Assembly (NCBI RefSeq): GCF_000772945.1
Contig: NZ_JPVN01000001.1
Span: 248,001 to 312,000 of the forward strand
DNA length: 64,000 nt
From: Ureibacillus manganicus DSM 26584
Lineage (GTDB): Bacteria; Bacillota; Bacilli; Bacillales_A; Planococcaceae
Direction: 5' to 3'
Positions within the stretch are counted from its first letter, which is position 1; each line of letters starts with the position of its first letter. The notes under the pieces were generated by a model. The model did not search any database. It was not told the DNA's origin and saw nothing but the letters and a program-made list of their open reading frames with translations. The position numbers and the translations under genes were made by a program. This document shows positions 54,123 to 61,391 of this stretch, piece after piece.

Positions 54123-55565
54123 TCAAATATTCCCCTGTATCGTATGAATCATTACGCTTATACCCATCTGTAATTGCAAATCGTGTTGTTGCTCTTGTTT
54201 GTAAGCAACTACTTTCTCGCTAATGCTATTAAATAATTCGTCGTTCATTTGACGGCCTTCCGCTAAGTTGCTTCTTTCACGATATAATGCCACTGCATCT
54301 GCTGTTTCTTTATCATAAAAACCGTCAGTTCTCGTCACAGTATATCCAAGTCCGTTTAATACTTTTTGGACATACGCTACTTCTTCACTAAAGTCTCCTT
54401 CTTCAAAGTTACCTTTGAGAGGGATTACTTCTAGTAAAAATAATGGATGTTGCTCTACTTCAATATCTACTTTAATGCCTGTTCCATGGATCCAATCACG
54501 TTTTGGCGTTAACCATTTATTCGTCGAAAGCTTTAATTCGCCTCCATTTTGTAAATCCATTGTTTCTTGAACAGTCCCTTTACCAAAGCTTTGAACGCCT
54601 ACAATCGTCGCGCGATCCCAGCTTTGCAGTGCGCCTGACATTACTTCACTTGCCGAAGCACTTCCTTCGTTTTGAAGAACGATGATTGGAATGTCATTCA
54701 TTTTATTTATATATTCTTGTTCTACTTCTATTTTAGATGTATGCAGTGGTTCCATCGCACCTGCACCATTTTGCATATAAGCAAATACTTCTCCCTCTTT
54801 TTCAACACTACTTACAACAGCTGCAACGCTATGTAGATAGCCTCCTGGGTTATCACGTAAGTCTACTAACAAGCCATCAACATCTTGGGATAATAATTCA
54901 TTTGTTGCTTCAACCCATTCATTTGCTGTTTTTTCGCCAAAAAGTGATATTGAAATGTAGCCAATTTTAGCATTTTCCACTTCAATTACTTGCGATTCAA
55001 CAGTATCGTTCTTTATTTCCATTCTTTCTAATGTTACTGTAATATGCCTGTCTGTGCTTGGACGATAAATGACGAGTGTTACCTCTTGACCAGCTTCACC
55101 TTGAATAAGGTTTAACAACTCTCCCATAGTTTTTCCATCTAGTCTTTGATCATCAACTTGTACAATTTCGTCGAATGGTCGAATACCTGCTTTTTCTGCA
55201 GGAGAGGACTTCACCGGTGATACAACGATAAAACGCCCATTCTTTTCGGTTACTTCAATCCCTATTCCAACTCTTTGACCAGCAAGCGACTGCTTATGAA
55301 GTGCAGCTTCTTTCTCCGTATAGTATGTACTATATGGATCTTCTAGCGCATTTGTCATTCCTCGAAGTGCCCCTTCGATTAGCTTTTCTTGGGTAATGCT
55401 ATAAACCGATTTCTCTGAAATCAATGAATATACCTCATCAATTACAGCTACATTACTAACACTTGTTTCTACCTTACTTTTACTATTCAAACTCTGCCAA
55501 ACTATAAATAATGCAATCATTAAACAAACAGTACCTAATAAAATAAAAATTCGACCTTTTTGCAA
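54123..55565 (-). CDS. ctpB: C-terminal processing protease CtpB (S41 family)
   Basis: A 480-residue secreted protease. An N-terminal signal anchor (IFILLGTVCLMIALFIVW) is followed by a PDZ domain (about 95-180; PVKSSPAEKAGIRPFDEIVQVD) and the S41 protease core with catalytic Ser in GSASASEVMSG and Lys in SFGKGTVQ. A C-terminal peptidoglycan-binding-like domain (VQKVLNGLGYTVTRTDGFYDKETADAVALY) completes it. CtpB of B. subtilis cleaves SpoIVFA to fire sigma-K. GGAGAGGAGG sets the TTG start. Confidence 0.93.
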   Translation of the reverse strand: MQKGRIFILLGTVCLMIALFIVWQSLNSKSKVETSVSNVAVIDEVYSLISEKSVYSITQEKLIEGALRGMTNALEDPYSTYYTEKEAALHKQSLAGQRVGIGIEVTEKNGRFIVVSPVKSSPAEKAGIRPFDEIVQVDDQRLDGKTMGELLNLIQGEAGQEVTLVIYRPSTDRHITVTLERMEIKNDTVESQVIEVENAKIGYISISLFGEKTANEWVEATNELLSQDVDGLLVDLRDNPGGYLHSVAAVVSSVEKEGEVFAYMQNGAGAMEPLHTSKIEVEQEYINKMNDIPIIVLQNEGSASASEVMSGALQSWDRATIVGVQSFGKGTVQETMDLQNGGELKLSTNKWLTPKRDWIHGTGIKVDIEVEQHPLFLLEVIPLKGNFEEGDFSEEVAYVQKVLNGLGYTVTRTDGFYDKETADAVALYRERSNLAEGRQMNDELFNSISEKVVAYKQEQQHDLQLQMGISVMIHTIQGNI

Positions 55566-55661
55566 AGATTAACCTCCTCTCCTTCAATTTATGAAAGAAG
55601 GTGGTCACCTAACACTTGCATAGGTCGAATTTCTTTTTCTTATTACAATCGTCATATTTTG

Positions 55662-56264
55662 TTAATCAATTTGTCTTACATATTCATGGATTGAATCTAC
55701 GTTTAATGGACCTATAATTTGACGTTGAATTCTGCCTTCCGTATCAATCATAAATGTTGAAGGTATAGTAATTATTTGATAAGTTTTACTAATCGAATCT
55801 TCCTTCATTAACGGAATTGGAAACGTAAGATCGTAGCTTTCAGCAAATAGTTTAACATTCTCAACAACATCTGTTGTAGAAATAGTTCTCTCTGTATGGG
55901 TCAAGTTTACTGCTACAATTTCAACATTTTCTTCATTTGCAAATTTTTCATAGTAATGTTGTAAATCTGGCATTTCTTTTTTGCATGGAGGACACCAAGT
56001 TGCCCAAAAATTGAGTAATACCTTTTTCCCCTTTAAATCAGATAATGTAATAGGTTCACCTGATAGTGTTTCCAGTGTGAAATCTGGTGCATACTGTCCC
56101 TTTTTTAGGCCATACTCTGCTTTACTTAAATCTACTTCGTAACCTTTTACAAGGGATTTTTCATTGACCGTTTCACTTGCTTCTATCTGATTTTTTATAT
56201 ATCCTCCTAGCATAATAGCCACAAGTCCAAGTATGACGATTACACCAATAATGGATTTTTTCAC
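55662..56264 (-). CDS. Membrane-anchored thioredoxin-like protein (TlpA/ResA type)
   Basis: A 200-residue protein with a single N-terminal helix (SIIGVIVILGLVAIMLGGYI) and an extracytoplasmic thioredoxin-like domain. The active site is NFWATWCPPCKKEMPDLQ (CPPC, about 90-107), with the cis-Pro in ITIPSTFMIDTEG. TlpA/ResA proteins reduce disulfides such as those of apocytochrome c or spore proteins (StoA). The substrate here is unknown. AAGGAGGATTATT supports the GTG start. It is unusual to find it between ctpB and the ftsEX cluster. Confidence 0.88.
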   Translation of the reverse strand: MKKSIIGVIVILGLVAIMLGGYIKNQIEASETVNEKSLVKGYEVDLSKAEYGLKKGQYAPDFTLETLSGEPITLSDLKGKKVLLNFWATWCPPCKKEMPDLQHYYEKFANEENVEIVAVNLTHTERTISTTDVVENVKLFAESYDLTFPIPLMKEDSISKTYQIITIPSTFMIDTEGRIQRQIIGPLNVDSIHEYVRQID

Positions 56265-56407
56265 AATAATCCTCCTTACATAAAGAAACCATTATATCAA
56301 ATATAACTCGTATGTTTTCGTATAGTATTTTCCAATAGAATAACACATATTTCCTTAACTTAGTCAGAATAGACAATGACAATTTTCCAAATTATTATGG
56401 TATTCAT

Positions 56408-56458
56408 AAAAAAAAGTGACTCAATCGGTCAATTAACCTAATGAGTCACTTTACTATT
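56408..56458 (-). terminator. Terminator after the M23 gene
   Basis: On the minus strand AAAGTGACTCATT pairs with AATTGAGTCACTTT with a long inner loop, followed by TTTTTT. Confidence 0.85.
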
Positions 56459-56461
56459 TTT

Positions 56462-57700
56462 TTATAAAGAGATATAACGTAATGGGTTTACGTTCCCTGC
56501 CTTTTGGCCATTCCAAGGACCAGTATGGATTTCAAAGTGTAGGTGAGGACCTGTAGAGCGTCCAGTACTACCCATTAATCCAATTTGTTGACCCTTACCT
56601 ACAGATTGTCCAGGACTTACTTGAATTGAACTTAAGTGAGCATAAACAGTTGTAAAGATCTGTCCGTTAACTGAGTGAGTAATAATTATACAATTACCAT
56701 AAGTTGATAACGGCGCAGCATAAGTGACGATACCACCTGCTGAAGATACAATTGGTGTACCTGTGCTATTGGCAAGGTCAATTCCATAGTGGAATTCTGC
56801 ACCAAAGCCTAGATTACGCCATCCCCAAGGACTTGTTAATCTACCGTTTGCAGGCTTTGTAAATGTACCATCAGAAGTACTCGGTAAATTCCCAGCATTT
56901 TGCTTTCTTATTTCTTCTAGTATTCTTTGTTGCTCTGCTTTAATTTTCTGGTCTAATTCTTTATCTAAAATTAGAGCTTCTGAATATTCTTCTTCAAGTA
57001 ATTGCTTTTCATTCTTTAATTTTTCTTGCTCAGCTTCTAATTGGCTAATATAACGATCTTTTTCAGCTTTTTGACTACTTAATGATTCTTTAAGTCTTTG
57101 AAGCTCTGCTTGTTTTTCTTCAAGTTCTTTTTTCGTATTCTCTAATACTAGTTTTTGTTCTTCTAATTGTTTTTGATCGTCTTGTTGTTCGCGCATGATT
57201 TGGCGATCTGCTTCGATTAATGTATTCACCGCAGAAAAACGGTCAATAAAATCTACGAAACTATTAGCACCAAGTAAAACGTCTAAATAATCGACCGTCC
57301 CATTTTCTTGAATGGCACGGGCACGATCTTGTAAAAGTAGATCTCGCTGATCAATTTTCTCTTGTAGAATTGCTATTTCTTCTATTAATGCATTGATATT
57401 ATTTGTCGCTTCTTCAATTTCAGCATTTACTGTAGTAATTTCTTTGTTTGTAGATGTAATTTTTGCACTCAATGTTTCTATTTGAGCTACTAATTCATCG
57501 AGTTTTCCTTCGATTGTGTTAATCTCTGAGGATTTTTCTTTAATTTCTGAGTTTAATTCACTTTTTTGTTTCTCGATTTCACTTTTTTGCCCTTTTAGCT
57601 CAGACAAACTAGTTGCATATGTAATCGGAACTTGTACGATCAGTAGTATAGCTACAATCGCAGCGAATAAACTTATACGCTTTTTAATTTGTTTCTTCAC
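56462..57700 (-). CDS. M23 metallopeptidase with long coiled coil (EnvC/PcsB-like)
   Basis: A 412-residue exported protein. Signal peptide (LFAAIVAILLIVQVPITYATS), then a coiled coil of about 230 residues (KGQKSEIEKQKSELNSEI ... QRILEEIRKQ), and a C-terminal LytM/M23 domain with zinc ligands in HYGIDLA and HLHFEIH. This is the architecture of EnvC and PcsB-type hydrolases, whose activity is gated by FtsEX through the coiled coil. It lies 18 bp after ftsX in the same operon, which supports that partnership; B. subtilis uses CwlO, encoded elsewhere. GTG start. Confidence 0.9.
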   Translation of the reverse strand: MKKQIKKRISLFAAIVAILLIVQVPITYATSLSELKGQKSEIEKQKSELNSEIKEKSSEINTIEGKLDELVAQIETLSAKITSTNKEITTVNAEIEEATNNINALIEEIAILQEKIDQRDLLLQDRARAIQENGTVDYLDVLLGANSFVDFIDRFSAVNTLIEADRQIMREQQDDQKQLEEQKLVLENTKKELEEKQAELQRLKESLSSQKAEKDRYISQLEAEQEKLKNEKQLLEEEYSEALILDKELDQKIKAEQQRILEEIRKQNAGNLPSTSDGTFTKPANGRLTSPWGWRNLGFGAEFHYGIDLANSTGTPIVSSAGGIVTYAAPLSTYGNCIIITHSVNGQIFTTVYAHLSSIQVSPGQSVGKGQQIGLMGSTGRSTGPHLHFEIHTGPWNGQKAGNVNPLRYISL

Positions 57701-57718
57701 TCACAAGACTCCCTTCAA

Positions 57719-58615
57719 CTAAGCTTTTAAAAACTTACGAACTGACATGAAACTTCCCCATAAACCAATGAAGATTCCTAGAATAATCATTAATCCATTC
57801 ACTTGCCAAATTAACGGTGATACTTCAAGTAGTTGTAGTAATTGTCCTTTTAGTCTTGGTGCTAACGCATCGTATATATTGTGGTAGGCAACAGACACTG
57901 CAATCATAGGAATAATTGATCCTAAAATTCCAATCCATATTCCTTCAAGTAAAAATGGAATCCGAACAAAGGAATTTGTAGCACCTACAAGTTTCATAAT
58001 CTCAATTTCATCTTTTCTAGCGATAATTGTAATTCGAATCGTGTTGGAAATTAAAAATATTACTGTAAATAGCAGACCTAAAATTAATACTAAACCTATA
58101 TTTCTAGCAGTTTCTAAGAAACCAAATAGATTTTCGACAGTATCTTTTCCATCTACAACGCTATGTACGTTTTCAAGTTTTCTAATCTTTTCTGAGATTG
58201 TTAGTATTTCTAATGGGTCTTCCGCTTTAACATAAATGGCACTACGTAGCGGGTTACTTTGTTCATAAAGCTTGAATTCTTCACCAAGTTTTTCAATGAG
58301 CAGGTTTAATTCTTCATCTTTAGAAGAATATCTTGCCTCAGCTACACCTGAAATACTCTTTACCTGTTGGATTAGCTTGTCCTCAGCAGCTTTTAATTGT
58401 TGCTCGTCTTCAATAATATTAATAAGGACTTTAACTTCCACGTCTTCTTCTACAGAACTAGCAGTATTGTTTAAGTTCAACATAATGATGGCAAATACCC
58501 CAACCAGTAATAGCGTAACAGTTACTGCACTAATTGACGCAAAAGACATCCAACCATTTCTACTGAGTGATTTTAGACTCTCACGGAAATGTCGACGAAT
58601 TGTTCTAGCCTTCAT
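57719..58615 (-). CDS. ftsX: Cell division ABC permease FtsX
   Basis: A 298-residue FtsX. Cytoplasmic N-terminus RTIRRHFRESLKSLSRNGWM, a first helix (ISAVTVTLLLVGVFAIIML), an extracellular loop (about 40-170) that engages a peptidoglycan hydrolase, then three more helices. With FtsE it transmits ATP hydrolysis to the wall hydrolase. The ATG at 58615 is preferred over one four codons earlier. It overlaps ftsE by 11 bp. Confidence 0.93.
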   Translation of the reverse strand: MKARTIRRHFRESLKSLSRNGWMSFASISAVTVTLLLVGVFAIIMLNLNNTASSVEEDVEVKVLINIIEDEQQLKAAEDKLIQQVKSISGVAEARYSSKDEELNLLIEKLGEEFKLYEQSNPLRSAIYVKAEDPLEILTISEKIRKLENVHSVVDGKDTVENLFGFLETARNIGLVLILGLLFTVIFLISNTIRITIIARKDEIEIMKLVGATNSFVRIPFLLEGIWIGILGSIIPMIAVSVAYHNIYDALAPRLKGQLLQLLEVSPLIWQVNGLMIILGIFIGLWGSFMSVRKFLKA

Positions 58616-59291
58616 AACCGTAATCACCCCCGTCTATATCCCTAGCAATCATGCCGCCTTCAATTGCTATAACACGTTTACGAATTGTATTTACAATTTC
58701 TCTATTGTGAGTTGCCATGACAACTGTAGTTCCACGTGTATTAATTTCTTCGAAAATTTTCATAATTTCCCAAGAGTTTTCAGGATCAAGGTTACCAGTT
58801 GGCTCGTCCGCGATAACAATTTTCGGAACATTAACAATGGAGCGAGCAATTGAAATTCTTTGTTGTTCGCCACCGGATAATTCACTAGGTAACATACGCA
58901 TTTTATGTTTTAACCCTACTAAATCAAGTACTTCCATCACTCGTTTTTTAATCACTTTTGGGTGTTCCTCAATTACTTCCAATGCAAATGCCACGTTTTC
59001 AAATACACTTAGTTTAGGTAATAATTTAAAATCCTGAAAGACTACCCCTAATTCCCTTCTTAGTTGAGGAATTTGGTTTCTTTTCATTTTAGTTATATTT
59101 TTTCCATTTATAATAACATCACCAGATGTTGGTTTTTCTTCACTGTACATCATTTTTATAAAAGTGGATTTCCCCGCACCGCTTGGTCCAACCACGTATA
59201 CAAATTCGCCTTGTCGAATATCAACTGAAATACCGTTCGCAGCTACAACGCCATTCGGATATTTTTTGTAGACATCTTTCATCGAAATCAT
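58605..59291 (-). CDS. ftsE: Cell division ATP-binding protein FtsE
   Basis: A 228-residue ABC ATPase. Walker A GPSGAGKST (about 36-44), signature LSGGEQQRISIARSI (about 140), Walker B KIVIADEPTGNLDP. FVYVVGPSGAGKSTFIKMMY is typical of FtsE. It energises FtsX. TTTAGGTG lies before the ATG. First gene of ftsE-ftsX-M23, preceded by an unexplained leader. Confidence 0.95.
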   Translation of the reverse strand: MISMKDVYKKYPNGVVAANGISVDIRQGEFVYVVGPSGAGKSTFIKMMYSEEKPTSGDVIINGKNITKMKRNQIPQLRRELGVVFQDFKLLPKLSVFENVAFALEVIEEHPKVIKKRVMEVLDLVGLKHKMRMLPSELSGGEQQRISIARSIVNVPKIVIADEPTGNLDPENSWEIMKIFEEINTRGTTVVMATHNREIVNTIRKRVIAIEGGMIARDIDGGDYGYEG

Positions 59292-59506
59292 GTATTCACC
59301 TAAATTCTATCTTTTTTTCCCGTTGTGAGCGTCCTATGTTCCCTACTACCAAATTCAAAAAAGTACGCAGAAGTTGGGTTGGAGTCACCGGATGCTAACA
59401 CACTGTTCGGTTCAACTAACCACAAATGAATAATCGCAGGATTACTAAAAGTAACCCTGTAGTTTCCACTTATGGATGTTTCACTTCATTCCTTTTTTGA
59501 TTATAT
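59292..59506 (-). promoter_or_regulatory. Long leader and extended -10 promoter upstream of ftsE
   Basis: On the minus strand TGATATAAT (TATAAT at 59501-59506, extended by TGA) is the only good promoter. The RNA from about 59493 would run 200 nt before ftsE. This part is visibly richer in GC than the surrounding AT-rich DNA and contains a hairpin CAGGGTTAC-TTTTA-GTAATCCTG and GGTT-AGTTG-AACC. An open frame of about 60 codons ends at 59302 but has no start codon with a ribosome site. 59507-59671 holds nothing I can name. Confidence 0.45.
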
Positions 59507-59671
59507 CACTCTTTCAAACTCATATTATTACATTTTTATTTCATATTCCGTTTAGAATTGTTTTTTCTTCAAGCAAATGACAAATTTCTACTTACATAGA
59601 CCGTCAAATTCAGATATATTGGCATTTTCATAAGTGAAAATTAATTTTCCCTTTAATATAAACAAAAACAT

Positions 59672-59716
59672 AGAAAAAAGAGTGAACCGCGTTATTCACT
59701 GCGATTCACTCTTTAT
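59672..59716 (-). terminator. Terminator after the YvlB-like gene
   Basis: On the minus strand AAAGAGTGAATCGCAGTGAA and GCGGTTCACTCTTT form the stem, followed by TTTTC. Confidence 0.82.
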
Positions 59717-59724
59717 ATTTGTAC

Positions 59725-60948
59725 CTATTCTTTGTGGTCTGATTGTACTGTGTAGCGAACGATTATGCTACCTGTTCGCGATTCACCTAATAATTTCAAT
59801 GTAGGAGCCCCTTCGACAATTTTACCAAAGGATAAAGTTTTACTTAAAAATTGGTCTTCTTCTGAACGATGTGTTACATCAGTTAAACCAATATCGGATT
59901 TTCCAAAGTTCGTTGAAACTTGTCCGTCAATACTAACATTCCTAGGAACATAAATTTCAACTGAACCAGCTACTGTATTGGCTTTAATCTTGCGTGGAGC
60001 TTCCGAAGTCGTTGTCACAACTACTGCTCCATTTACGGATTCAGCTTCTACTTCTTGCAAATTACCATCAATATAAATGCGTCCATTGACAGTTTCTGCT
60101 TCTATATCATCACCTGTCACGTTGCGTAAATCGATTGCTCCGTTACCACCATTTATCGTAGCTGTTTCGAATTTAATATGATCTAGTTTAACTGCGCCGT
60201 TATATGTTTTAATTTTTAATAATTTCGTATCTAGTTGTGAAACTGTAACTCCACCATTTAATAATCGGAACATTACTAAATCATAGTGCTTTTCAGGTAA
60301 TGCTAAACGAATTGTAACTTGTGACATTTTAGAAGGTGTTGAAATATCTAATTTTCCTTCTTTTAGAGAGATAAATTGCTGTTCAAAGTCTTCTTTCGTC
60401 TTTGCCTCATCGTTATTAACAAGTGCAGCTTTTACATTTGTTTCAACGATGACTTGATCTGTTTCACTTTTTACGACATCAATTTTCCCTGTAGGAAGGT
60501 CAACTTCAATTCCTCTTACTTCATCACTATTGAATTCATAAGTGTTACTAAATTCTACTTTTTCACCGAAGGGAAATTCGAAATCAAAATCCTTAACTTT
60601 CGTGAATGTGGTATTTACTAAGTCCATCATTTTACTACTAAATTGAGACAAATCTTGCTTTAAGTCATTAATAAACTCATTCATTTTCTTATTTGATTCT
60701 TTATTGTTAAACATATTGCTGAACATTTCTTCAAAGTTATGTTTTGATTTATGCTCTTTGTTGTATTTTTCAAATTTTGGTTGATCTGATTCTTTTTCTT
60801 GGTTAGAAACCGCAGATGGTACTGGAACAGGTTTCCCCTGAGTGGATTCTTTTTCTTTTGATAACGCTTCTAATAATACAATAGCCTCTTCTGCTGAAAT
60901 GGTTCCATTTTCAACTAAATTTAAAATGCGTTTTCTTTCATTTTCCAT
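59725..60948 (-). CDS. yvlB: YvlB-like protein with DUF4097 beta-helix
   Basis: A 407-residue protein. The N-terminal ENERKRILNLVENGTISAEEAIVLLEAL is the SHOCT-like helical motif of YvlB. A charged, low-complexity linker follows (about 35-110), then a right-handed beta-solenoid DUF4097 domain (SVNGAVVVTTT, ATINGGNGAIDLRNV repeats). In B. subtilis yvlB is in the yvlABCD cluster near uvrA and responds to envelope stress; neighbours yvlA, C and D are absent here. GGAGG precedes the ATG. Confidence 0.82.
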   Translation of the reverse strand: MENERKRILNLVENGTISAEEAIVLLEALSKEKESTQGKPVPVPSAVSNQEKESDQPKFEKYNKEHKSKHNFEEMFSNMFNNKESNKKMNEFINDLKQDLSQFSSKMMDLVNTTFTKVKDFDFEFPFGEKVEFSNTYEFNSDEVRGIEVDLPTGKIDVVKSETDQVIVETNVKAALVNNDEAKTKEDFEQQFISLKEGKLDISTPSKMSQVTIRLALPEKHYDLVMFRLLNGGVTVSQLDTKLLKIKTYNGAVKLDHIKFETATINGGNGAIDLRNVTGDDIEAETVNGRIYIDGNLQEVEAESVNGAVVVTTTSEAPRKIKANTVAGSVEIYVPRNVSIDGQVSTNFGKSDIGLTDVTHRSEEDQFLSKTLSFGKIVEGAPTLKLLGESRTGSIIVRYTVQSDHKE

Positions 60949-61045
60949 ACTAAAAAGCCTCCCTCAACTTTGTATACCAAGTATACGTCAAGGGAAGCTA
61001 AAAAGTTTCATTTCTCTGTTGACAATTTCAAATATTTTGGAATAA

Positions 61046-61378
61046 CAGGCTGGGCAATAAGTGAAAAGGTACAATCATTCAATTTGAATTGTACCTTTTT
61101 GATATAGCGACGTTTGTTTCCGATGCATGCTTCGCTTTCCGCAGGGAAGCCATGAGCCTCCGGAAGCTAAAGCTTTCCGGGGTCTCATGACTGCTTCTAC
61201 GTCCTGCAGGACAAGGAATACTTCCTTGAATAATCATCGCAACGAGAAAATGCTTTAGCATTTTCGAGAGAGTCTCCGCATGCCTCTCCAACAAACGACT
61301 TTCTAATATAGAAATAGCAAATTTTTATTATACTTAATTTTGACTTTTGATTAAAAGTAATATTTTGTCCCAGCCTCG
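61046..61378. repeat. 333-bp intergenic repeat (copy 2)
   Basis: Second copy of the element at 1050-1381: starts CAGGCTGGGCAA and ends TGTCCCAGCCT. It shares the GGAAGCTAAAGCTTTCC hairpin, the TCCTGCAGGA palindrome and GAAAATGCTTTAGCATTTTC. Near its left end AAAAGGTACAAT pairs with ATTGTACCTTTT as a perfect hairpin that is degraded in copy 1. It lies 13 bp after the uvrA stop codon, again downstream of a minus-strand gene. Confidence 0.92.
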
Positions 61379-61391
61379 TTGTTTTTAGTAA

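Noticed and set aside
59292-59500. prfB-type programmed frameshift or a cccB cytochrome gene upstream of ftsE
   Set aside because: No CTTTGAC slippery site and no CxxCH haem motif; the frame lacks a start codon.
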